From Thysanoteuthis rhombus (Eukaryota > Mollusca > Cephalopoda > Oegopsida > Thysanoteuthidae): 64,000 nucleotides of DNA. Where the stretch lies: the NCBI GenBank assembly GCA_963457665.1, contig OY735220.1:34967694-35031693 (forward strand), written 5' to 3'. The notes below the pieces were generated by a model. It was not told the origin of the DNA. It saw only the letters and a list, made by a program, of their open reading frames with translations, and ran no database searches. The translations under genes were made by a program, and so were the position numbers. The number at the start of each line of letters is the position of its first letter. Within the stretch, counting starts at the first letter, position 1. Shown here piece after piece: positions 45,439-58,757 of this stretch.

Positions 45439-46743
45439 GGTATTTATACTAAGATGTCTGATCAATGTCCCCATGTAAGATTAGGGTCAGTGGGTCACAA
45501 TTTCCGGGGAATAAAAACATATCAATGTTTGTGAAAAGAAACGCACCTGTCAGTAACCGCTAAAGCAGCCACTCGTGTTTATGGAATTACAGAAGACAGC
45601 TCACTTTAGCGTGTTCCAAGAGTTGAAATGTTCCAAGTTCACTACATTTCCATAATGTGAGACTCAACAAAGCAAAGCAACATGTATTTAGGGTTTGTTT
45701 ATTGGAAAAACGATTCGATTAATTGTTCAAAGTTTTCTAAAGTATTTTTGGTAGAAGCCAAAGGTTTTAATGCAGAAAATAAAAGTTAGATTCTCTTAGT
45801 CTGCGGTCGATGCCTAGCTGCAATTTTAAAACTAAACCACAGTACGAACTTTCACCTCATTATTTTACACGTGCTTGGGTGGTACATAGTTATCCTAATT
45901 TTGCAGGAGGACAAACATTTAAGCTCTTTCATCAATTGCATATCATATATAAAAAAAAAGAAATGAAATGTAGTGAACTTAAAGAAAAGAAAAAAAATAA
46001 GGAAGAGTGTAACAGACTGAATAATTCAATTTCTGCCCATGATTAATTCCAAGAATATTTGGGGAAATTTGACAGAAAAAAAAAATTATTGTAAAATTCA
46101 CCCATATATAAATATACATACATAGATATATATATGGTGAGAGAAAGGAAAAAAATTGGAATAACATTGTATCACATTTGCCTTTTGTTCAGAACATCAA
46201 ACAGCATTTGTTTAATTAAATTACGTTTTAATTCATACCCCCCCCACTCAATATCCAAAGAGAGAAAAACTTGTTAAATTAATAAACTAGACTAATCTTT
46301 GCCTTTTTCTATTTTTTTCAAAATTTCACATATTAAGTTATAGTCATTTGTTTGACCTAACAGTTGTTGAATTTCTGGCACAAAATTTTAACTCAACTTT
46401 ATAGAACTTGAGGTGGAAAAAAAAAGTATGAATGCAGATAATAATCAGAACCCAATGCATTCAATCTGAAAAGATGAACTCATGAATCCTTGAAACCTTA
46501 AAATTTCAACACAATGGAATTGAGAGAAGAGAGGAAATCATATAAATTGTCAGAAGAGTAGTTACCCCCAAAGATTTCATATCAGATAGATTGGGAACAT
46601 TACAAACTAAAAAGCCACTGATCTTTATTCCTTTAAAGTTTTAATAATTGAAAAAAAAATTATTTCTATTATTACAAAAATGGTTTTTGATTATTTAAAA
46701 ATAAATCTCTGATTAAAATAATTTTGAAAATCAGATACAAATA

Positions 46744-46925
46744 GTTTAACTCTTAAATTCATACAAAGAAAATAAGATGTCTATTTCAATGGCAATAACT
46801 GCTGAATACAATTATCTTACATTTGACCACTTGGTGATTTCCTTCAGTTTTTAATGCTATTCACTGAGGAGTTCCACTGTCAATCACAAGTGGTCACAGG
46901 GAGTTTATGAATTTAAGATTTAATG
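46744..46925 (+). mobile_element. MITE-like family B, well preserved
   Basis: TTTAACTCTTAAATTCATAC at the left faces GTTTATGAATTTAAGATTTAA at the right; interior GAGGAGTTCCACTGTCAATC. Confidence 0.65.
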
Positions 46926-47125
46926 TACGAATGGGATGCTTGTGAAAATGGTGAATTGTATTAGGGCTGCTCAATTCAAACAAAAGGTAGAGAATGGAAA
47001 AAGAAAGGTAAAGATGCTGTATTATATTTTGCTCTATTTGTGTTTCAGCGTCATATTTTTCTAACAATGAAATATTTCCTTATTAGGGTATGCAAATCGC
47101 TTTTTTTCTTAGTCCTAATACTATT

Positions 47126-47344
47126 TCATACCAAGCTCTTAAATTCATACAAAGAAAATAGAATGCCAATTTCAAGGGAAATAACTTCTGATAAGAACTA
47201 TCTCTTCCTGATCATTCGGTGAATTTTTAAAATTTAAAAAAAATTTTTGAATTCAATTCACAAAAGGACTTCACAATTTTTTATGCTATTCATTGATAAG
47301 TTCCACTGTCGATTGCTAGCAGTTTATGAATTTAAGAGTTAATA
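47126..47344 (+). mobile_element. MITE-like family B, well preserved
   Basis: GCTCTTAAATTCATACAAAG at the left and TTTATGAATTTAAGAGTTAA at the right; interior AAGTTCCACTGTCGATTGC. Confidence 0.68.
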
Positions 47345-47944
47345 GACTACAGTGTAAATAAACCTTTATATGCACTAAGAAACAAAAGAATTCCTTTGAC
47401 TTGCTTCATGCAGTGGTCTGGAACCAAACCTACAATGAATCCTGGGTATGTATCTAATTCCTGATGTCGGGTGCTGTTTCTGCCTGAAGCTAGAATATTA
47501 AGCATAAAGTTTGTAAAATAAAAGTGGAATTCCCAGCCAGATCCTTGTATAATACAATTCAGTTATTTTTAATAATCTTTTTTATTACATAAGGTTTTCT
47601 TAACCATTTCAAGACTTCTGGAACATATATATCCCAAGGTTTCTATGTCTGCTGAGATATATATGTCCCATTGATTTTTTAGAAGCCTACTGGGACATCT
47701 TCATTCAGGCATTAAGCCCATTAATAGGTTAGTCTTGAAAGGATTAAATTAAAATCGTTTAAATCAGAATCCAAACCAGGATTTTGAGTTTTTATCATGG
47801 CATTAACTTACAACAATAAGACTGGAGAATTTCAAGTGTCTCCTTATCAATATAATTTCTTTTCATGTGACCTCAGTAATAATATTGTGACTCTGAAATT
47901 CTCTTGATTTGATTTTTTTTTCTTCCAGAAGAAGCATGATCAAA

Positions 47945-48110
47945 CATTATCAACTTTCAACTAGTACTTCTTCCATCTTAATTTCAGTTGCTTTTCATTG
48001 CAACTACTCAAACCATCAGTCTACATTCATCAGTAGTTGCAATTAAAGCCACCAAAATTAAGATGAGAGAAATACTAGTTAAAAACCAATAATGATCGAC
48101 AATGCTTCAT
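47945..48110. mobile_element. Hairpin MITE-like element
   Basis: TAGTACTTCTTCCATCTTAA, GTTGCTTTTCATTGCAACTA on the left face AGTAGTTGCAATTAAAGCCA and AATTAAGATGAGAGAAATAC on the right. Related to the 40536 element. Confidence 0.6.
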
Positions 48111-48534
48111 CGGACGAGAAAAAGCATTAAGAGAATATTACTACTACTAATATTACTGGTGTACATAAGAGAAAATAGCAAACCTGGCAGTGAGTGATCC
48201 GGGAAATGAAGAATGAGTTTAAGGGATTGATTTGATTTTCTGCAAACAGTTAAAGCGCTGGGTAGTCAATTAGTAGAGCAGCTGCTGTTTGTAATAACAT
48301 ACCAAGTGTATTTGTAAATATCTTTTTTTTTTTTTTAACCCAAAACCAATTAAATAGACATTATTACTAAAGGGACATAACCTACTTGATGATATAGAAG
48401 AGTTTCATCCCTTGCATATATTTTTTTATTATCTACATATAAAAAACACTATGTTTATCCACATTATTTAATATATGCCACTTTTTAACAACAAGGGTAT
48501 ACTAGTACAATCTATAAATATGATTTTAAGAGCA

Positions 48535-48735
48535 GCATAATTCAGCAAATTTATGGTGTAATAGTCAAGAAGCTGGGCTTGCTAATCATTACTATTGAGT
48601 AGTAAGTTTGATCCTCACTTGGTACCAAATTCTTGTGAACTAGTGGCAAAACTGTGCTAAGCTTAGTAAATAATAACTCAGCAAAGGGCCAATATCATTA
48701 CAATTGGAGCTTTTAAAAATCTGCATAGGCTTTGC
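48535..48735 (+). mobile_element. tRNA-derived SINE fragment
   Basis: TGGTGTAATAGTCAAGAAGC then GTAGTAAGTTTGATCCTCAC about 45 bases later resemble boxes A and B. A similar piece (GAGTGGATAAATTG ... CAAGTTTGATCACTGG) is at 50370-50440. Confidence 0.5.
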
Positions 48736-49455
48736 ATATATTCATATGACCTTGGTTGAACTAGGAAGAAAAATAGCAGTAAGTTGATCTCTGTTTCAAG
48801 TATATTTTTTGTCCCCTTCCCTAACTGAAGAGTAAGATTCTTAATAATCAATATTAGTGTTAAAAATAGATTGCTATAACAATTTTACTTCCAAGTCAAA
48901 AAACTTTCTATGTACATTACAAAAAAAACCAAAGTTGAAATCCTCAACCAAAGACCTTTTTTCCAGTTTTCCTTGTAAGTTTACAATGCACTTAATTTGA
49001 AACAATATCGGCTACATTCTTTATGTAAACTTCTTCTCTTAAATTCAGTGGAAAAAAAAATAAAAGAAATAGAAATAGATTTGTACAAGAAGAAAGAATA
49101 AGAGAAAAATGCTGTTTGGTGTATTTGCATCCCAGAAATTTGCTTCCGATTTAGAAGTGAATATTTTTCTTTTTCTTTTTTTCTTTTTTTTTCCCTTCGG
49201 AAAGCAGGAATCCATTTTGTGAAACGTCTTTGAGTCCTGGGAGCGGAGACGAACAGAAAGGCAGGCAGGCAGAGAGAAGAGTGCTGGCTCCCAGATGAAT
49301 ATCAATCATCTGGGTCCCGATGGTTAGTTTGTGACACAGTCTTTTCTCTACTGGTTATTCCCCCAAATTGAAATTCACAGGATAATGTCCGCTCACACAG
49401 TGAGGGCAGGAGAAAGGAGAACGCAATGCTTCCTCCGTCTCTCCAGGTAATTGCA

Positions 49456-49589
49456 TTATTCACACGCCAATTTGCTGTCAAAACTGCTGAGGGCAATACC
49501 AAATGCTTGAAGGGCACAGCAAGGATACTGAAAGTCCATTGTAAAAATATCTTCAGCCACTCGACCAAACTGCATCACAATATAATCGA
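49456..49589 (-). CDS. TUB: Tubby domain terminal exon G with stop
   Basis: Acceptor TTCCTTTCCAG completes Ile (A|TC). It encodes [19 protein letters not shown], then [20 protein letters not shown] and LACE-stop. The family ends at exactly [12 protein letters not shown] has Cys where most relatives have Leu (PLCALQAF). A LINE tail remnant lies just upstream of the polypyrimidine tract. No convincing nearby AATAAA was seen downstream. Confidence 0.96.
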
Positions 49590-50557
49590 CTGGAAAGGAA
49601 GAAGAAAGAATTGGAGTGAGGAATTTTCAGATTAGAACTGTGGCGGATCCTGGGGTAGGTCTATGATAAAAGACTGATGATAATGATGATTTTCAGATTT
49701 ACTTTAAGTAAAGAAGAGAAAAATTGAAAGGATTTCAAATATTCAAGAGAATGTCCAACAAATTCAGATTACACTGGTCAACAACAAATTTTCATCAGGT
49801 AACAGTTGCGGTATACTTCATGTAATTTTGGATGCTGATTCTAAAAATCTAACTCATTATTTTGTATAACATCTAGTTTTCATGAGATGAAAGCTGCATT
49901 TTAGCACATAACCCCTATACTGTACCGTAGGGGGTCCAAAGCTGACCATTTTTAGATTGTCCTTCTCCATAGTATCTTTTTTGTATATCTTACTCAGAGT
50001 AATTTTGATTTTTCTTCATTGAAAAGTTCTGACTGATACAAATCTTGTTTTCATTTAACCTCCAACTGTATTGCCTCATGTACAGGAGAACCAAGAACTG
50101 GACATGCTTGTAACAAAAATAAGAGTTGTGCTTGAGCGAAACTGACTCGAAATTTGTAATCTGCACTGGAAATAGGTCTTAAAATGTTGTGTGTGACTTT
50201 GATGAGAAAATCAAGTTAAACTTTGTTGACCAGTTTTATTATATACTAGTAGTGTCCTCGTTTTGGTTGCTATAAACACATTGTCTTGGACATTGTACCC
50301 TCTGGTGATGTCATAGTCAGTAACTTCGTCAGAATTTTTAACCAAACTTTTTATTCAATCTATGAAACAAATGGCAGAGTGGATAAATTGTATCTAGTAA
50401 CCTGTCTGGAGGTTGCAAGTTTGATCACTGGATCAGGTATTGCAGAAAAGTCATATATATATACTCATTCAGTGGAAGAGGCAGACAAGCAACATTGCAA
50501 GGATGAATTAACTGATACAAGCAAATACTCTCTGTGTGTTTATATACATATACATAT

Positions 50558-50620
<63 letters not shown>

Positions 50621-50887
50621 GATAAGGATATGAGATTATAGGTTACTTTAAATTCATTTCACAACAAGAAGTTTCTTGTGAACGGCTACAAGCAGTCCAC
50701 ATTTGACAGGTGAAATTCAATTCTGTAGTTATTATGACTATCCCCAGTTTGAGAACAATACATCAAAATTTTTTGACTAAAAAATAAAGAGTCTGTATGT
50801 GAGTATATATATATATATACATACACACACGCACAGACTCTTTCTCTTCATGTATACATATATAGACTTTCTCTGTTTATATATATT

Positions 50888-50941
<54 letters not shown>

Positions 50942-53900
50942 CTTTCTCCTTTTATAGATATATGTATATATATATATATATACACACTTTTTCAATTAGC
51001 ACATTTTCAGTAAGTAAAGGTCTTTTTTTCTAAAATCATTGAAACTTTGCAAAACTTACTGTCATTGTCGTGAACAATCTGAAAATTTTTCACTGAAGCT
51101 TGAGTCACTCGTCCATGAAAATTCAAAACATATGACTGGGTTTCTGTTTGGAGAGGAAAGAAAAATAAATTCAAAAGTCAGAAGCAAAAAGCTATACAGA
51201 AAAACAAAAAAATATTTAAAATGATTCTCCCCCCTCTGGAAAATGATAGCCTTGTTATCTTCATTCCTTAATTTTTGAAATTCTGAATTGATATTTACAG
51301 AATTATTTCAGTGGCATCTAACTCCTAAATTCATTTGAAAAAAAAAAATTAATGTTAATTCCAAGGGAAATAGCTCCAGATTGAAATTATCCCCCCTTTA
51401 AACATTAGGAGATTTTTTAAAACTTTCTGTTCAATTCAGAGAAGAGTGTCTCTTTAAAAAATTGATTCATACAAGAGCCCCACTGTCATGAACAGCATTC
51501 CATGAATTTAAGAGTCAAGATGTTTTCGGATGAAGTCTTCTACTCTTTTCCTATTGTACTCCCACTACTTCGACCAATTTGGTGTTTTTATCCTGAGAGA
51601 CAAAACTCAGGAATAAAACTTGATGCATGCAGTTAACTCATGGCGTCTGATAGGGCCGCACAGCAAATCTCCCATGGTGCCTCTGTTAATCCTCTTTGAA
51701 GACCATTTGCTACATTATGTGCCCCATCCAACACCCATCGGTAGTAAAACGATAAACCCATATCCTCTGGGAAAAAAAGATATAATTCAAACTAATGATA
51801 CAGCTCTCCTATGGATACACAAGTGGTGTGACAAATATGATGATGTTGATGACCTGAGATATCATTTGGGTCAAATACAAAGCCTAGAGATCTGCTTCCT
51901 CTCTTTTGATACCCCAAAGGCCTTACCAAGCAAGGTTACTGAATGAGGTCACATCCATATAACACCAAGTAAGGATAAAGTTCACGTTCAACAGCTTGTG
52001 AGATGAAGGCAATAACCCTTGCACTTTCATAAATGGTTGTTGAGAACTCTCCGAATAGCATACAAGGGAGATAAATCATGGATGAAGTTACATTTTCAAT
52101 CATCCGTTTCCCGAAATCACTTGCTATACAACGATGGACTGACTGTGATCTGGGGCCCCTGAGCCAAAAGGATTATTGAACCCTTAACCCATTCAACCCT
52201 CATCCATTCCATAATGATATGAACAATCTCAATCAAACATTTGTTCGTAAGGCTCCACGTCACCAATAGATATAATTTAGATTCATTTGAAGTTACTTAA
52301 AAAATGAGACAGCCTGGTTGTCTGATCGCTCAGTCCACCCTCCTCCTGTTACTATATTTAATTGAATACAAGATTTATAAAATAACAGATTTGATTTACC
52401 TTCATTCCACACAGGGGTCTTATTGTGAAGCTCTAACATATTATCCATATTCTTCCGCTTCCAACGTTCTATAAGGCCATCGTGATCCTTAGATAAAGGA
52501 AAAATATAAACAAATGTTTTATAGAAACCAAAACCAGACAATTGCAGAAAACAGAAAACTTCTTTACAACAGAGTGAAGTTATTCCTTGAGCAATGACAG
52601 GGTACAAATAGAAAAATAAATACATATTCAAATACAATTTCATTCTATCAAGATTTGATTCTACGATTATTTTCCAATGGATTTATAATGAAAATATCCC
52701 ATCTTTACAAAACTCTCAATTTCTAGGAACATCAAGCAACAGAATCGGTCAACAACTGTTGCCAGACCCTAAATCTCACAAATCACAGTAATTAAACTGA
52801 GGCGATTAGGATATGAAGTCTTCAAGCATACCCTATACTCACCGGACACATCCCCAACTGATTATCATCTTTTCAAACATTCTGAGCTTTTTATCTGAGA
52901 TAAAAGATTCAACAATCAGAGAGCAATTACTTTGTGATTATTTCCTAGCCTCTAAAAGTGCAGAATTTTGTAAAAAGAGGATATCTCTGTGATAAACCCG
53001 TGGGGTTAGATTCATGGAATCAAGCAAAGGAAATTTTAAAAGATATGTTTATGTTTAACTTTGCATAATCAGCCATTTTATGCAAAACAATATTTAAAAA
53101 AATCCCAGAAAAAAAAAAAAAATATCTAAAAACAACAAATATCAAAGTTCATTGCAAAGATAATTTGATGATACCAAACAAATTTTTGGGTTACTTGACA
53201 CATATATCAATCTGTAGTCTTTGCTGAGATGTTCAAAATGAGAGAAAACGACTAAAAAAATAATGGTAACTTTCAAATAACCAGAATCTGTTTCCATGAA
53301 ATATTAAGCAGTTTGTGTAAATAAAATGAAATTTACTTTTTAAGAAATGAACAAATCGCCTCACACAATTCCTTTGCAAAATGTCAAGTGAGAAAGTTCC
53401 AACGAGGTGGTAAGCTTTCTGCAGGGCAAACTTAACCTTAAAGAACATGAAAATTCTGCTAGTGCTAAAATGAAGGGTATAAAACCAATGCATCCTCCTG
53501 ATGATCCCTAATGGAGCTGAAACATAGAACCTGACGAAAAGATTAGCTCTTAAACTGTGAAGCATGCAATGTTCACAGGAGAGAATCACGCTCAACATCA
53601 CAAGGAGAGATCTCAAGGCAACACAATATATTAGGCATAAGACAGAAATCCGTAATCTCATAGAATCTATGAGAATACTTCAATGTCAATGAGCTGGTCA
53701 TGCTGTGAGAAAAGCAGACAACTGCTGGATATCATGACTCACAATATGGACCCCCAGAGATCACATGCAAAACTAGGGACGACAAAATATAAGATGGCGT
53801 GAAAAACTACATTAGTTTAGAAAATACTGGTTCCGTGACCCCCATGATAGAGAGGTCTGGCGAATCTTCGGGATGGTCTATGTCCAACGACAGGTGATTA

Positions 53901-56900
53901 TGATCAGTTTTTTTCATGGAGGAGTTATCTCCCTTACATTCATAAAGACCGATTTTTTTCAATGTAGGAGTTATCTCCCGTATGCTGTCATTTTCCCTCT
54001 CTCTTGAAATGCAAAATCTCTCGGAATATTGCTTCTGGAATCGGTCCAATCAAAATAAGGCTGGGAAATGCAAAGCTAGGAGTTTGACATTCAGTACTTG
54101 CTATTCATGAATGCAGACGATAATGAACAACTGAAAACCGACAAATTATTGAAAAGGCCTCGGTTATATGCAGTTGGGAGGGGGGGGTTGTAAGCCATGA
54201 TTAATATTTTCGCTGACATAAACACTCAAACAAATCAATAAAGGTCACAGAACCCCAACATAATATAGAACAATGATTATTAGAAGGAGATGAAAAATGT
54301 AGTCCTCTGCGGCTACAAAAAGCCGTAAAATCAATAAAGCTTAAAATAATAACACAGGGGGAGGATCATAATCTTGTTTCAAACACAAATCAAAATGGTG
54401 TTTATCAATTAGGATTTCATACAGCACGCTGGGTAGAGGAGATGAGAGAATAAATGATAAATAAAAGTTGAGTAAAGCAACTGAGTCACAGGAATTGAGC
54501 TTTGCTTTGAAATTAAATTAAATTTTTTTTTTTAAATTCCAATGAAATTAACCCCTTTACCCAATTGTCGGACTGAAATTGAAATTAAAAAGACTTACAT
54601 CTCGTGGAATTACTTCCACTCTGTCATGGCTCAGGTTCATTCCAGGAATGATTACAGTCATTTTTCGGGGACCTTTGAATCCAAGAACATTTGTATCCTA
54701 AGTAAAACGAAAAATTAATGTTAGATTCTTCCTTCCATGAAACAGGATTTCTGTTCAAATTGTACAACATAAACCTCTAGTACAAAAGAAATTAGAAACA
54801 TAACTTTACAAAATAGGTTACTTTTCACTTTTTTTTCATTAACTCTGCCAGCAATACTTCCTACCAGGCACCACTCTCCTTTGTTTCTTTGAAGGGTTCT
54901 CAGTTTCATTGAAACTGAAAAGACATTGCGGTCTTGAAAAAGGGAATGACATGATAATGTCAACCAGTTTGGTGATATACAAGGGATACTGCTCACAGAC
55001 AATTGACTATTTTCATTTCAGCAAATACAAACTTCAGTTTCTTTCTAACCCTTCTGAGGGAGAGATTTGGCTTGCGTCCTAAGGAGAGCTCTCCTTTGCA
55101 TCATTAAGTTCTCATCACTCTGTAGGTGAGATAGAAGGGAGAGGCACAAAAGATGAGCAAATGGCTTAGTGGATGTGATTGTCTTGGGGGGTGGTTTTTG
55201 CAACACAGATTTTTCCCACTGGTCAACTCCAGACTTTTTTGCCTTGTGGTTTGGTTTGTATCAGTATCTTTTGGTTTGTAATTTGAAGGGGACTAAGGCA
55301 TCATTGCTTCAGGTAGCCTCTTTTTGGTAATCTTGAATGACTAGATACTTTTGAGATAGATCTCGTATCTTTTCAAAAGGTTGTTTTTAAACACAACATT
55401 TCAACTGGTTAGTTCTCCAGTGTTAAACAGGAAAAAGTCTTAGACAAATCTCTTGGAGACAGAATCAAGGAAAAAAAAAACAAAAAATGTTTAAACATTA
55501 GAATCAACTAAAACTGGCGAGAAGATTAAATTTTTCAAAATTTGTCAAATTTTGAAAATCTCTCTGATCAAAATAAGAGACAATACAGCTAATTACAAAG
55601 CATCATTTTTTTCCTTTCAAATACTGTATCTTTCAGTGAATATGACAATACTTGAAGAATTGAAAATATAACACACACACACCCCGCAAAAAAAAAAAAA
55701 AAAAAAAATTGGTCAGATAAATGACTTAACAGTGAACTGAAACCAGGGAAATTCCGACAGAAATTGGTGTCATGTCCTATCTGAAGTTCACTTTATCTTC
55801 CCAAATATACGGTATATCTAATGTGATTTTCAGGAAGAAGCAAATGACAAAGAAACAAAATTTGACAATCAACATACATATACGATGCCCACTAACTCCC
55901 TCCGAGCGACTCCAGTTAGTTCTGGGGTTGCGATGCCAGCAGATTTCCTGGGATTTGTGCCTTTGTCGAATAACGTGAATTGAGTCCCCAATAAGTTGGA
56001 CCTGGGAAAAAAAAAAAACACACATCAATATCTCAAAAATAAAAAAAAATCAGTAAAGGGTAAAGGAAGATGTATTGAGCAAAACAAGTTGAATGAATGC
56101 CATCCACAATTTTCTGGGCTCAATTCTTCCCATTCAGGGTTTTCAGACAGAATTTTCAAATAAAGGATGTTTTACAGCGATTCTTGCTCCTGGGTAGTGA
56201 GTGTTATTTTCTAATTGCTTATGAGTAAGAGGTATAGGAAAGGGCTTCATACATATATAACCAGCTAAACTAACTTGAAAACTGAGGAAACCGATGCTGA
56301 CAGTTTTTTTCAACAGTTCTTTATAAATTGACATATGAAGAAGACTCAAAACGTGAATCTTAGAGACAGGCTCATCTTCAACATTGAACGACCCTAGTCA
56401 TCAAAGGCGTCAAAAGGTTCTATCCTTTTTAATATGTGCCTGTCTTTGTTTGTGTGTCCCAGTGCTCCTGGCCATACCGTTTTGTCAACAGACTTGAAAA
56501 TTGGCATCAGTGCTCTGTAAAATACCATCTAAAAGTTTGTTTGTTTTTTTTTTAAATCAATGGAAAAAAAACCAACTTTTTTTTACCTTTTTCAGGCCTT
56601 GTTCTAATTTACTCCTAACATCTGGATTCTCAAAAATTTAGATGTTTATTTACGCTATTCTATATATTTCCTTATGGAAAATGCCAGTGACGTCATAAAT
56701 AGAATTTATTCTGACCATATTTATTCTTTGATGAAATTTTTTTTTTTTTTTTTTTTTTTTACATGATTTCAAATTTTGACTCTACAGTTGTTCATTTTTT
56801 AAGGGGTTTGTTAGAACAATAAATGATATTCTTGCAAAAAATTACCCACAGTTATCCTGTCCATGGAAATCTCTGGAATAAAAATCTTGAAATGAAGGTC

Positions 56901-57716
56901 CTTGTTGGATTCAACTCACCTAAGTTTGCCAATGTATGCTTCCCCTCCTCGGGATAAATCTGTGGGGTCTGTCGAAATGAGATAGTTGGATGTTGTGCTT
57001 TTCTTTCTCTTCCTTCCAGCAAGGAGAAATTGCTGAGAAGACAAAACATTGAAACAGAATTAATAATAAACATTGCAACATATAATTAACATAGTATGAG
57101 TACAGTGTTGCCCATAAATGAGTACACCCTAATGCTTTTTTGTACGGAAAGTTAATTTTTTTTCTAAACCAAACATAGCAGGATTCCATTATTTCTAATA
57201 GGGCAATGCACTATCAAAATGGGTATCATCAAATTGATACACTAATCAATTCTTATTTAATCGAACATTTTTATGAGGCATTTGTTAAAAAACGTCTACT
57301 TCAAGGGATATTTAACAGCAAACTTATACTTGCCCTTGGGTCAATATACACCATACAGTTCATGCTGAGGTTTGACTTACATGAGCCAAGCCTCATCATT
57401 TAAAAGTCACACCTTACACACTATGAATATGTATATATATATATCATTATAATTAATGCTCCCTTCTTCAGGGTTGGGCAACTCGTCTATTATAAGCTAT
57501 ATCACAATGCTCTTCCACCTCTGGAACGTAAAAAAACATATTGCTTAAATTCGATCCAATTGACTGTCCAGTTCTGCATAGGGCAGGGGTAAAATGCAAG
57601 TCACTGGGTCTGGAGGTTTTGATCCTACCTCATGGTACTGGATAGGAATTTGGATAGTTTATAGCCATACTGAAGAGTTGTAATACAACGGAACAGCTGT
57701 CTATGGATGACTTAAT

Positions 57717-57775
<59 letters not shown>

Positions 57776-58082
57776 CTAAAAACTTGAAGAGACATCACCC
57801 AACACATGTTTTTTGGATCAACCATTTATCATGATAAATGGTTGAACCAAAAAACATGATGTTGGGAGATTTCAGAATCAAAAAAAACAACAGATGGCCA
57901 CTAGTTGAAGAGTGCAAGATGTACAAAATGTTAACATTCACAAGGTACGTATCCTTATAAATATTACTTTTTACATATTAATAGCTCTATTAACTGTAAT
58001 AAATATTGAGCACCGTAATTAAACATCTACAATGGATAAAATCTGTTTTCATGTGTTTTCAATTTTTCAATATATGCATTAA

Positions 58083-58137
<55 letters not shown>

Positions 58138-58676
58138 GTTGAGAAATGGATATATAATCCGCAAAAAATAATTATGAATTGCTTTATATTATTATTGAAC
58201 TCTATTTGAAATGATTGCCCGTTATCACACAGTGAATGTATTATCTGGCCAAGACAATATAAATAATATAAACTATCATAGTAATAATGAGAATACTATG
58301 GATGAACTAAATATAAATTGTATATTCATTTTTTAATAATGTGATTGTCCATGTTGAAAGGAACAAGTTGAGTAGATAAAGACAGTGAATGAATGATAAG
58401 ACAATTAGGAGTTGAAGCAGTTATTTGGGCCTTCGCATTACTGGTGGCTCTCTAGCTCAATGGTAAGAGCAATGCTACATTGAAGCCGCTATCCTATTGG
58501 CTGCAGGTTTGATTCTTGCAGCAGACCCATTTTCTTTAATTGTTTATTCTGTTTATGCTGTCTAGGCCAAATGATACATTCACTGAGTAATAAGAGAAAA
58601 TCATTTCTAACAGAGTTTCAAAATAATATAACAACTGATAATCATACATTCATATATATATATATGTGTGTGTGTG

Positions 58677-58757
<81 letters not shown>

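Noticed and set aside
51620-51946. Plus-strand frame of 108 codons with fairly normal composition
   Set aside because: Antisense in a tubby intron, no motif recognised and no splice-linked partner. I could not exclude an old transposon fragment; a protein search would decide.
53233-53661. Minus-strand frame of 142 codons
   Set aside because: Runs antisense through a LINE fragment and AT-rich intron; no domain.
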